Of a stretch of DNA of 64,000 nt, positions 1 to 7,862 are shown one piece after another. Origin of the DNA: Geobacter sp. DSM 9736 (GTDB lineage: Bacteria > Desulfobacterota > Desulfuromonadia > Geobacterales > Geobacteraceae); assembly GCF_900187405.1 (NCBI RefSeq), contig NZ_LT896716.1:372001-436000 (forward strand), in the 5' to 3' direction. Under the pieces are notes generated by a model. It was not told the origin of the DNA, made no database searches, and saw nothing but the letters and a program-made list of their open reading frames with translations. Every line of letters begins with the position of its first letter. Position 1 is the stretch's first letter. The position numbers and the translations under genes were made by a program.

Positions 1-1010
1 GCATCGCCCACGAGAAGCCATTCCAGATCGACCGAATGGTGCATGTCCGCAAGGACGGCAACGAGATCATAGTCTCCATGCGCGGTAAGATCGTCACGAT
101 CCAGAACGTGGACCTGGTCTACTGCACGGTTCGCGACATCACCGAACGGACCCGCCTCGAGGAGGAAGCCCAACTCATCCAGGCAAAACTCATCCACACC
201 AACAAGATGACTTCGCTGGGGGTCCTGGTTACCAGCATCGCCCATGAAATCAACAACCCGAACAACTTCATAAAGAGCAACGCTCAGCTCATTTCCAGAG
301 CCTGGGGTGATATCAGGAAAATCCTCGACGACTACTACCGGGAGAACGGCGATTTTTCCATGGGGGGACTCCCCTATTCAGAGATGCGCGATTCATCCGG
401 CGACCTTCTGACCGGGATAGCGGACGGCTCTCGCAGGATCAGCGAGATCATCGAGAACCTGAAGGACTTTGCCCGTCAGGACAGTAGCATGATGAACGTA
501 ATGACGGACCTGAACAGGGCCGTCTCCCTGGCTGTCTCCATTCTCGGCTCCCAGATCCGCAGATGTACTGACCACTTCAGCCTGAATCTTGCCGATGACC
601 TCCCGCAGGTAAGGGGCAGCCTTCAGCAACTGGAGCAGGTCGTGATAAACCTCGTCATCAATGCGCTTCAGGCCCTCCCCGCGCGATCGAAGGGGGTCAG
701 TGTCAGCACTTCGGTCAAGAACGGGTTCGTGTCGTTACACGTCAGCGACCAGGGCGTAGGAATTCCTCCGGAGGCAGGAGAGCGGATCATGGAGCCCTTC
801 TTCACGACCAAACTGGGGCAGGGAGGTACGGGTCTGGGGCTCTCCATCTCCCATTCCATAATAAGGGACCACGGAGGCACCATGTCCTTCGAGTCGCGGC
901 CGGGGGAGGGTACTACCTTCACCGTCCTTTTACCGGCTGTTTTCTCCACGGCTACGGAATCCGAATCCATGAGATCGACTGTTACGGAGGTCACAACGCA
1001 TGTCAGCTGA
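1..1010 (+). CDS. PAS-type sensor histidine kinase (5' end outside window)
   Basis: The reading frame is open from the first bases, so the gene begins upstream of the window; an internal ATG at 36 is not a convincing start. The visible part opens with the end of a PAS domain (it finishes with the typical RDITERT stretch near 135-155), then a HisKA dimerisation helix with the phospho-accepting His at 243-245 in SIAHEINNP, then an HATPase_c domain with an N box (NLVINALQAL), a G1 box (DQGVGIPP) and a G2 box (GGTGLGLSIS). This is the autokinase half of a two-component system. The stop overlaps the start of the downstream response regulator by 11 bases, so the two are almost certainly co-translated partners. 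The signal sensed is unknown because the N-terminus is missing. Confidence 0.93.
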   Translation, partial: IAHEKPFQIDRMVHVRKDGNEIIVSMRGKIVTIQNVDLVYCTVRDITERTRLEEEAQLIQAKLIHTNKMTSLGVLVTSIAHEINNPNNFIKSNAQLISRAWGDIRKILDDYYRENGDFSMGGLPYSEMRDSSGDLLTGIADGSRRISEIIENLKDFARQDSSMMNVMTDLNRAVSLAVSILGSQIRRCTDHFSLNLADDLPQVRGSLQQLEQVVINLVINALQALPARSKGVSVSTSVKNGFVSLHVSDQGVGIPPEAGERIMEPFFTTKLGQGGTGLGLSISHSIIRDHGGTMSFESRPGEGTTFTVLLPAVFSTATESESMRSTVTEVTTHVS

Positions 1011-2400
1011 CGTCAAGCCGGTTCTGCTGGTAGACGACGAACCCAATATCCTTACCTCTTCCCGCCTGGCGCTTCGCAGCCAGGGGGTGGATGCCGTGGC
1101 CACGCTGAGTGACAGCAGAGAGGTCCTCCCCTTTCTGGAGGCCAACAGCGTTTCTGCAATCGTGATGGACCTGTTCATGCCGAACCTGTCGGGGCTCGAA
1201 CTGCTGCCGGTTGTTGTGGAGAGGTTTCCTCACATTCCGGTGATCGTGATGACGGCGGTGGGGGAAGCCCAGACCGCCGTTGATTGCATGAAAATGGGGG
1301 CGTGCGACTACCTCGTCAAACCGGTTGATCCGGGACAGCTCTATTCCAGTGTACGAAAGGCGCTGGAGATCCAGTCGCTTTCCAATGAGCTTTCCTCCCT
1401 GAAGGAATGTCTCTTCGACGACAGCCTCCGCAATCCCGAGGCGTTCGCAGCCATCGTCACACGCAGCGACAAGATGCACAAGGTTTTCCAGTATGTGGAG
1501 GTGGTGGCGAACTCACGGCAGCCCCTTCTGGTAACTGGGGAGACGGGTGTCGGCAAGGAACTTTTCGCCCGTGCGATACACACCCTCAGCGGCCGCCGTG
1601 GAGAATTCGTCTCCGTCAATGTGGCGGGGCTCGACGACAATATGTTCTCCGACGCCCTTTTCGGCCACAAGAGAGGAGCGTTCACCGGCGCCGATCAGCC
1701 CCGGGAGGGATTCATTGCACGGGCCGCAGGCGGAACGCTCTTCCTGGACGAGATCGGAGACATGAAGGAGCTCTCCCAGATCAAGCTTCTGCGGCTCCTC
1801 CAGGAGAACGAATACTACCCGGTCGGCTCCGACGTGCCGCGCAAGAGCGAGGCGCGCATTGTCTGCGCCACCAACCGCAACCTGCAGCAGGCGATCTCGG
1901 CGGGGGAGTTCCGCAATGACCTTTACTACCGGCTCTGCGCCCACCAGGTCCGCATCCCCCCTCTGCGGGAGCGCCGGGAGGATATTCCTTTTCTCCTCGA
2001 CCACTTCCTTGCAGAGGCCGCGATGTCTTTCAACAAAAGGAAGCCGACCCCTCCACCGGAGCTGGTTACGCTTCTTTCGCTCCATCCCTTTCCCGGCAAC
2101 GTCAGGGAGCTGCAGGCTCTGGTATTCGATGCGGTCGCCCGGCACGCCTCGGGAGTCCTCTCGATGGAGAGCTTCCGAAGCGCCCTGGGGGACGAACGCC
2201 CCCTGACAGCCGCTACCCCTTCCGAAGAAGACCCGCTCTACAATCTTTTCGGCCATTTCCCGACGATGAGGGAAATGGAGGATCACCTGATCCGGGAAGC
2301 CATGAAACGCGCCAACGGCAACCAGGGGATAGCGGCGTCACTCCTGGGTACGACCCGGCAGACGCTCAACAGGCGGCTCCAGTCGAAAGAAGAATCGTAG
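1000..2400 (+). CDS. Sigma54-dependent response regulator, NtrC family
   Basis: The domain order is receiver (about 1-125), AAA+ sigma54-activator (about 150-385) and Fis-type helix-turn-helix (about 435-460). Seen directly are acidic residues D12/D13, the likely phospho-acceptor D57, T85 and K107 of the receiver, Walker A GETGVGKE at 180-187, the sigma54-contact loop GAFTGA at 226-231 and Walker B ending LFLDE at 251. All signature residues are present, so it should be an active enhancer-binding protein. GGAGG at 985-989 supports the ATG at 1000, which overlaps the kinase stop. It is immediately followed by a secreted-protein/copper-oxidase gene set on the same strand, which makes that set a plausible regulon; this is inferred from position only. 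Confidence 0.95.
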   Translation: MSADVKPVLLVDDEPNILTSSRLALRSQGVDAVATLSDSREVLPFLEANSVSAIVMDLFMPNLSGLELLPVVVERFPHIPVIVMTAVGEAQTAVDCMKMGACDYLVKPVDPGQLYSSVRKALEIQSLSNELSSLKECLFDDSLRNPEAFAAIVTRSDKMHKVFQYVEVVANSRQPLLVTGETGVGKELFARAIHTLSGRRGEFVSVNVAGLDDNMFSDALFGHKRGAFTGADQPREGFIARAAGGTLFLDEIGDMKELSQIKLLRLLQENEYYPVGSDVPRKSEARIVCATNRNLQQAISAGEFRNDLYYRLCAHQVRIPPLRERREDIPFLLDHFLAEAAMSFNKRKPTPPPELVTLLSLHPFPGNVRELQALVFDAVARHASGVLSMESFRSALGDERPLTAATPSEEDPLYNLFGHFPTMREMEDHLIREAMKRANGNQGIAASLLGTTRQTLNRRLQSKEES

Positions 2401-2432
2401 CCCCACTAACTGCTCCCTACCTTTTCGTCGAA

Positions 2433-2457
2433 CCCCTGTCGCAGAAAGCGACAGGGG
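2433..2457 (+). other. Hairpin after the response regulator gene
   Basis: A perfect 10-bp stem (CCCCTGTCGC, loop AGAAA, GCGACAGGGG) lies 33 bases after the response regulator stop. It has no immediate T run, so it may be a weak or Rho-assisted terminator. The rest of the 288-base gap to the next gene carries one copy of a shared 14-base motif and no gene that I can support. Confidence 0.45.
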
Positions 2458-2535
2458 AGTTGCCTCCTTTTCAGCCCTGATCCCCCATTCCTCCTGACTT
2501 TCTCTTCCTCCGCCCGCGGTATCCGCTCAGCACCC

Positions 2536-2549
2536 GTTACACCGGTACA
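2536..2549 (+). promoter_or_regulatory. Candidate regulator site, copy 1 (GTTACACCGGTACA)
   Basis: This 14-base motif matches 12 of 14 positions with one at 5578-5591 (GTTACAGCCGTACA); a shorter match (GTTACACCCGT) lies at 5668. The two good copies lie upstream of the two paralogous secreted-protein genes, about 140 and 250 bases before the starts, a distance typical of enhancer sites for sigma54 activators. No convincing -24/-12 promoter was found; the closest sequence before this gene (GG at 2602, GC at 2614) is weak. Confidence 0.35.
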
Positions 2550-2688
2550 AAACCTCTCATTTTCTATCAAGCCGAAATCATTAATGAATTTCACGTCGGC
2601 GGGCGGGCATGAAGCATGAAGTAAACGGCAGACATCCAATCAAACGCAAAACGCGCAAGCAATGACATAAAGGAAGAGGAGGAGCGTC

Positions 2689-4302
2689 ATGAAGCGGATA
2701 CGTCAATCATGCATCAAAGCCGCGCTGGTCAGTCTCATTGCGGCTGCCGCCGCACCGGCCCATGCCGAACTGAAGGCCATGGGACCGGTCAATCCCGCCA
2801 ACGGTTTCCCGGTCTGGTACCAGGATACCAACAGCCTGTCGTTGGACCTCTGTCTCGATCCTCTCGACGCTTTCTGCCTGCAGCCGATCCCCGTGCCGAA
2901 CCCTGCCCAGCCGGTTTCCTTTCCCGGCAATTTCCCGGACGAGGGGTTCTGGTGGACAGGGGACGCCAGCGTAAATCTGGCGACCGGGGGGACGGCCGAT
3001 CTCGTCCTTGCACTGGAGGCGGCGTTCGGCAACGGTGCGCCGGCAGTGGGCGACCAGATCAGTTTCGGCCGCATCAGGATCAGCATCGACGACCCGCCCG
3101 TCCCGGGGACATACCGGTTCATACACCCTTACGGCGTGCGCGAGGTAACCGTCGGTGCCGGAGAAAGGATATTCGATACCCGGGATATCGGGGCGACGGG
3201 GCAGCAGTTCACGGGTGTCCTGGACCCGGCGCAAAACGACACGGAGCAGGTTACGACGGTGGACATGTACCGCTTCGGACCATACCTGCGGTGGACCGAC
3301 CCTGATTTTCCGGTCACTGACCCTGCTTCGGGCAAGCGCTATGTCGGTAATCCCAACATCCCCCATGCGGTGACAGGCAGTCCCTTCAACACTAACTTCT
3401 TCCGTGTGGAGGGGCCTGCCGGGTCGAACATCGGCGGCCCTGGTGTCGACTTCGTGCAGACATCGCTCTTTACCGTGTCGGGCCGGCTCATCGGGCTCGG
3501 AGTGGAGCCCTTTCCCGCCGCTGCAATGACGGCGGTGGTCGGGACCCCGGTGCTTCAGGAGGTGACGATGACGAATATAACCGGCAGCACCGTAGCCTTC
3601 ACCGGGCAGAATGCTCTCGCCATCACCGGATCCCCCGACTTCACCATCGTCCCCGGGGTGACCGATACCTGTTCCGGGCAGACGCTCCAGGTGCCTCCTG
3701 CAACTCCATCCAGCTGCTCCTTCCAGGTCTCGTTCAATCCGGCTGCCTCCACCGTTGCCGCACGGAGTGCAGTCCTCACCATTACCCCCGACGATACGGC
3801 GACCGCTCCCCCCGTTTCCGTCACCCTGGCGGGCACAGCACGGTTCGCCCTCACCACCTCCACTGCAGCCAGTGCAACCCCTGCCGGCAGCCGCGTCGCC
3901 GGCACCGTCTCACCGGCGGGTACGGTGAACGTCGACGCCGGTGGAAGCCAGACGTATACCTTCACTCCCGAGGCCGGCTATTTTCCGCGGGTCCTGGTGG
4001 ACGGGGTATTGCAGACGGTGACGGACAATACCGTCACGTTCGGCAACCTGGGCGCGAGCCACACCGTCGATGTCAAGTTCGTCCGCAACGGTGACGTGGT
4101 GGAAGACGGAACGATAAACATGAGCGACGCGATCAAGGCGCTCCGGATCGCGGTGGGGCTCGATACCCCTACCAATGACGAGAGAATCGCCGCCGACGTG
4201 GGCCCCCTCGTCGCGGGGAGACCGAAAGCCGACGGCGCCGTGCGGGCGAACGATGTGCTCCTCATCCTGCGGCGGGTAGTCAATCTTGATCCTATCTGGT
4301 GA
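2689..4302 (+). CDS. Secreted protein with dockerin-like C-terminus, unknown function
   Basis: The 537-residue product has a Sec signal peptide ending APAHA near residue 26. Residues about 35-275 are a domain clearly shared with the protein at 5842-7824: GFPVWYQD, an FWW motif, ALEAAFGN, QISFGRIRI and an HPYG motif recur in the same order. Residues about 280-385 look like an Ig-like ASPM/SPD-2/Hydin module, followed by an InlB-repeat-like segment (about 385-465) and a C-terminal stretch rich in Asp/Asn with duplicated D-I-K/D-V-L helices that resembles a type I dockerin. AGGAGGAG lies just before the ATG. The modular architecture suggests a cell-surface or extracellular structural or binding protein. 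No enzyme motif is visible. Confidence 0.85.
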   Translation: MKRIRQSCIKAALVSLIAAAAAPAHAELKAMGPVNPANGFPVWYQDTNSLSLDLCLDPLDAFCLQPIPVPNPAQPVSFPGNFPDEGFWWTGDASVNLATGGTADLVLALEAAFGNGAPAVGDQISFGRIRISIDDPPVPGTYRFIHPYGVREVTVGAGERIFDTRDIGATGQQFTGVLDPAQNDTEQVTTVDMYRFGPYLRWTDPDFPVTDPASGKRYVGNPNIPHAVTGSPFNTNFFRVEGPAGSNIGGPGVDFVQTSLFTVSGRLIGLGVEPFPAAAMTAVVGTPVLQEVTMTNITGSTVAFTGQNALAITGSPDFTIVPGVTDTCSGQTLQVPPATPSSCSFQVSFNPAASTVAARSAVLTITPDDTATAPPVSVTLAGTARFALTTSTAASATPAGSRVAGTVSPAGTVNVDAGGSQTYTFTPEAGYFPRVLVDGVLQTVTDNTVTFGNLGASHTVDVKFVRNGDVVEDGTINMSDAIKALRIAVGLDTPTNDERIAADVGPLVAGRPKADGAVRANDVLLILRRVVNLDPIW

Positions 4303-4327
4303 CCAAAATCTTCGAAAGAGGTGACAT

Positions 4328-5494
4328 ATGAATATTCGATTCCTACTTAGTGTAATTATATCCCTCTCCCTTGCCACCATCTTCGGCTGCGGAGGCGGCG
4401 GGTCTTCCGGGGGGCCTTCGGCCACGGTGGTTTCCGGCACGGCGGCAAAAGGCCCCATCAACGGCGGCACCGTAAACATCTATGCCGTCCGCAGCGGCGC
4501 AGTCGACCGTTCGGCCCCGTTGGGTACCTTCACCCCGACTCCTGCCAGCGGCGTTTACTCCGTCAACATCGGGTCCTATACCGGCCCTGTCCTGATCGAA
4601 GTGACCGGCGGATCGTACACAGACGAGGCGACGGGTGCACAGCTCGACATCAGCGCGGTGCCGCTTCGCGCCTTCGTCGGCAGCGCTTCCGGAAACGTCT
4701 CCGCCTCCGTGACGGCGCTCACCGAGATTGCCGCAAAACGTGTCGTCGACTCGGGTGCCCCCATAACGCCTTCCCTTATAACGAGCACCAATTCCGATGT
4801 GGGAGCCACCTTCGGCGTAGCCGACATCATCGGGACGCAGCCTGTGGATGCGGCTGCGGCGGGGGCCAGTGGTGCTTCCCAGCCTCAGCAGGAGTACGGG
4901 ATGGCGCTGGCAGCCCTCTCTAAATACATGCAGCAGAACACCCGCACTCTCGGGCAGTCGGTTGCCGACTTTACAGCTCCCGCTACAGCTGACCTCCTGA
5001 GCAAGCTGAACACCGCTAGGACCGCCTTCATCGTCGACCCCGACAGGAACAGGACGGCCATAACCGGCAACAGGACCGCCACACGGGCCATACTGAAGCT
5101 GAGCACGGCGGGGGCGCTTACCGCCTCGAACAGTGTCGGCAGCGTGGAGGTAGTGATAAACCTTCCGCAGGGTGTGTCGATACCGCTTCAGGATGCCGGC
5201 ACAGGGGAAATTGCCACCTCCGCCCTGACGCTTTCCGGAGCCATTCCCTCCAACGCCACCATTCTCAGCGGGAAATTTACCCCCGCTACCCTGACTTCGC
5301 CGGCGACGATCATGCTCGTTCTCGCCAGCGTCTCCGGATTCCCGGTCGGGGAGTTCGTGACTGTGAACTGCGACGTCGCCACAGGAAGCGTCGTAACTCC
5401 GGCCCACTTCATTCTCACCGGTTTCCAGTCCACGGACATACTCGGCGCGGCCCTGACCGGTGTTACTCCCGCCCTTGCCGTAACCTTTCAGTGA
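4328..5494 (+). CDS. Surface lipoprotein, unknown function
   Basis: The 388-residue product begins with a lipoprotein signal and lipobox ATIFGC, with the modified Cys at 21 followed by a Gly-rich linker. The first part (about 33-135) looks like a carboxypeptidase-regulatory or Ig-like beta sandwich (SGTAAKGPINGGTVNIYAV start), a pattern common in Geobacter surface lipoproteins; the rest is Ala/Thr/Ser-rich without recognised motifs. The RBS AGAGGTG sits 6 bases before the ATG. It starts 25 bases after the preceding secreted-protein gene, so the two are probably one transcript, ending at tandem terminators at 5501-5562. It may be the membrane anchor for the neighbouring secreted proteins; this is inference. 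Confidence 0.83.
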   Translation: MNIRFLLSVIISLSLATIFGCGGGGSSGGPSATVVSGTAAKGPINGGTVNIYAVRSGAVDRSAPLGTFTPTPASGVYSVNIGSYTGPVLIEVTGGSYTDEATGAQLDISAVPLRAFVGSASGNVSASVTALTEIAAKRVVDSGAPITPSLITSTNSDVGATFGVADIIGTQPVDAAAAGASGASQPQQEYGMALAALSKYMQQNTRTLGQSVADFTAPATADLLSKLNTARTAFIVDPDRNRTAITGNRTATRAILKLSTAGALTASNSVGSVEVVINLPQGVSIPLQDAGTGEIATSALTLSGAIPSNATILSGKFTPATLTSPATIMLVLASVSGFPVGEFVTVNCDVATGSVVTPAHFILTGFQSTDILGAALTGVTPALAVTFQ

Positions 5495-5500
5495 TGTGAT

Positions 5501-5562
5501 GGGGGCTGAAAAAGCTCCCCTTTTTCCATAAGACGGGTGCTTCGCCGCACCCGTTTTCTTTT
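5501..5562 (+). terminator. Tandem Rho-independent terminators
   Basis: The first hairpin (GGGGGCT, loop, AGCTCCCC) is followed by TTTTT at 5521. The second is an 8-bp perfect stem ACGGGTGC/GCACCCGT at 5533-5554 followed by TTTCTTTT. Together they close the 2689-5494 transcript. The rest of the 347-base gap holds two copies of the GTTACA motif and the leader of the next gene. Confidence 0.82.
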
Positions 5563-5577
5563 GGGACACCTCAAGAC

Positions 5578-5591
5578 GTTACAGCCGTACA
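5578..5591 (+). promoter_or_regulatory. Candidate regulator site, copy 2 (GTTACAGCCGTACA)
   Basis: It matches the motif at 2536-2549 at 12 of 14 positions and lies 251 bases before the paralogous gene at 5842. A partial third copy lies at 5668-5678. A sequence resembling a -24 element (GGCACG at 5752-5757) is followed by a poor -12 element, so a sigma54 promoter here is only a possibility. Confidence 0.35.
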
Positions 5592-5841
5592 GAATTTTAC
5601 AGGTGACGAAAAGTGCAGTAAGAACGGCAACTTGTTAATGAGACCCGCTCTTTCCTCTCATGAATTTGTTACACCCGTCTCTCGGCCCACCTCACCTAAA
5701 GTAGTTTCCAAGTTATTGAATTAACGATCAGTTTCCGGCCAGAGAACCCTCGGCACGGAACGTGGAATACAGATATAAAACCGGTGCATTCGCTCCCGAG
5801 TCACTGCAGCGAGATTCGGTCACTACGGAGGTTGATACACA

Positions 5842-7824
5842 ATGGCTGAACTGACTAAAAAACTTCTCCTTGCCCTACTGATCGTAGCAGGGGGGGCTCA
5901 TGATGCCTTCGCGCTGCTGGGGGCGGTTTCCGGAAAGCCGACAGCCGGCACACCGAACCAGCTCACTGAAGTACTTCCGGGAGGAAATCCGGCAGATGTC
6001 GCCACGAGCCTGGCCCACGGCTTCCCCATCTGGTATCGCGACGAAAATGGCGTGAAGCTTGAACTCTGCCTGGACAAGCCGGCCGCGGGTGGTAACGGTA
6101 TTGTCATCCCATGCCTCACGGCGGAGCCATTCACCAACTTCCCGATTTCCTTCCCTGCAAACTTCGGCTCGGAAGCCTTCTGGTGGAACGCTACGGGGGT
6201 GGCGACCTTTACTAGCCTTGACAACGGTACCTCGGTTCCGGGAGGCGACATGCTCGTCGTCATGGCCCTGGAGGCCTCCTTCGGAAATCTGCTGGGGACC
6301 CCGGAAGAGAACCAGCAGGTCGCTTTCGGCCGCATAAGGCTGCGGGCCAACGTTCCGGTAGCAGGCACCTACCAACTTACCCATCCCTACGGCACCCGTG
6401 ATTTTGTAGTTCCGGGCGTGTCCGCAGGGCGGGAGATAAACCAGACCCAGGACCTGGGCATCATAAATCCCCTCGACTTTACGGTAGCCCTCTCCGACGG
6501 CCCCCCCCCACCGGCACCCCCCGCGCCGACTCCCCCTTCCACCGATGCGCAGGTCGTCAATGCGGACGGGCTCAGTGTCGGCCCCTTCCTGGTTCCCGCT
6601 GTGACTCCCTACAATCCGGTAACCCGTATCGGGGGTCCTTTGACTCTGGGGGGAGCGACCTATATCGGGGAACCGGGCGGGGCGGTGCATGTGGAGCAGG
6701 CACTTACCGCGGCTCCGGACGCGGCTCCTTTCGGGCATTCGGTTACACTCACGCTCCTCAATCCCCCCGCGGGCTTCGTACTGAACTCGGCCACCGGCAA
6801 CCAGACGGTCACCATCAGCAACTTTCAGGTGATGGGGAAGCGTTTCAACGACGGACCCAACCTTCGGCCCACCGCCCGGCCCGACTCGGCTACCACCGCA
6901 ATGAACCGCGCCGTCACCATCGATGCCGTGCTCAACGATCTCGATCCCGTCACCGGCGCCAACGTGCACGGAATCAACCGGCAAGCTCTGGGGCTCGTCG
7001 CCGCGGGGGGCGAAATCCTCCGCACCACTCCCGTCGCCACCGCCAACGGCGGAACCGTGCAGCGAACCACCAATCTGGTGACCGGCAAGGCAACCTTCAC
7101 CTACACGCCGGCTGCCGGTTTCACCGGGGAAGACAGCTTCAGCTACGTCGTGCAGGACACAGGCGGCCTGATCTCGGAGCCGGTGCAGGTAACCGTACTG
7201 GTGGAGAACCTCTCCGCCAGCAAGGCCGAATTCAGGCCGAGGACAGGTACCTGGAGGATAGAGGGGACGAGCTCCGATACAACCTCGAATCTCATCACCA
7301 TCCATGGCGGTCCGCGCGCCGTTCTCTCCGGGCCCACCGCGGCCGGAGGAGGGATAGGCCTGCGCGTCACCGATACCGAAATTGCATATCGCCTGACGGC
7401 GGAGCCGCTCCCTTCGACTGTGGCGAGCATCGATATCCGCCTCGACACCGCCGACGGTCCCGCAATCTTCAACCTCTATGACAGGGATTTCGACGGCGCG
7501 GTTACCTTTCCCCGGGAGGGGACCCTGACAACCTTCAACTTGCAGCCGCGCCCGAACGACGGTGTCAGCACCTTCTCCGATGCAGTGGCCAGGATACTGG
7601 CCGGAAGCGCCTTCCTGACCGTAAGGACAACCGCCCGCCCCACCGGCACCGGTGAGATGAGCGGAAGGATCAGCCGTCCCGTCATCGGTACGGCAGCCGT
7701 TAGGCCGGGAGGAAGATGGGCCTTCCGCGGCAAGTCCACCGCAAGCCCCGGCCCCTTCGCCTCGGTGAGCATTACGTCCTCCAACGGCATCAGCGCGCCC
7801 ACCCTGCCTGTGCGGATGCGGTAA
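5842..7824 (+). CDS. Secreted multidomain protein with cadherin-like module, paralogue of 2689-4302
   Basis: The 660-residue product has an N-terminal signal peptide (about 1-24). Residues about 50-330 match the paralogue upstream (GFPIWYRD, FWW, ALEASFGN, QVAFGRIRL, HPYG in the same order), interrupted by a Pro-rich linker near 215-230. Residues about 345-455 are a cadherin/VCBS-like module (the RPDSATT start and FTYTPAAGFTGEDSFSYV strands). The last 200 residues end in a segment that resembles the C-terminal tail of the next gene's copper oxidase (IGTAAV, GGRWAFRG, SVSITSSNG). GGAGG at 5827-5831 fits the ATG. It starts a second unit with the copper oxidases. Its function is unknown; it is probably an extracellular scaffold or partner of the oxidase. 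Confidence 0.85.
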   Translation: MAELTKKLLLALLIVAGGAHDAFALLGAVSGKPTAGTPNQLTEVLPGGNPADVATSLAHGFPIWYRDENGVKLELCLDKPAAGGNGIVIPCLTAEPFTNFPISFPANFGSEAFWWNATGVATFTSLDNGTSVPGGDMLVVMALEASFGNLLGTPEENQQVAFGRIRLRANVPVAGTYQLTHPYGTRDFVVPGVSAGREINQTQDLGIINPLDFTVALSDGPPPPAPPAPTPPSTDAQVVNADGLSVGPFLVPAVTPYNPVTRIGGPLTLGGATYIGEPGGAVHVEQALTAAPDAAPFGHSVTLTLLNPPAGFVLNSATGNQTVTISNFQVMGKRFNDGPNLRPTARPDSATTAMNRAVTIDAVLNDLDPVTGANVHGINRQALGLVAAGGEILRTTPVATANGGTVQRTTNLVTGKATFTYTPAAGFTGEDSFSYVVQDTGGLISEPVQVTVLVENLSASKAEFRPRTGTWRIEGTSSDTTSNLITIHGGPRAVLSGPTAAGGGIGLRVTDTEIAYRLTAEPLPSTVASIDIRLDTADGPAIFNLYDRDFDGAVTFPREGTLTTFNLQPRPNDGVSTFSDAVARILAGSAFLTVRTTARPTGTGEMSGRISRPVIGTAAVRPGGRWAFRGKSTASPGPFASVSITSSNGISAPTLPVRMR

Positions 7825-7862
7825 CGAAGCATAACCTGAAGAACGTCTTAAGGAGTCTGTTT

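Noticed and set aside
2592-2620. Sigma54 promoter before the first secreted-protein gene
   Set aside because: Only the GG (2602) and GC (2614) core is present at the right spacing; the flanking consensus does not match.
4343-5569. Long open frame on the minus strand (about 400 codons)
   Set aside because: It runs opposite the lipoprotein gene, begins without a ribosome-binding site, and its Arg/Gly-rich product is typical of an antisense frame in GC-rich DNA. The same applies to minus-strand frames under 5875-7305, 8367-9266 and 15077-16114.
5751-5766. Sigma54 promoter before the second secreted-protein gene
   Set aside because: GGCACG matches a -24 element, but the -12 element has GG in place of the essential GC, so it was not listed as a promoter.
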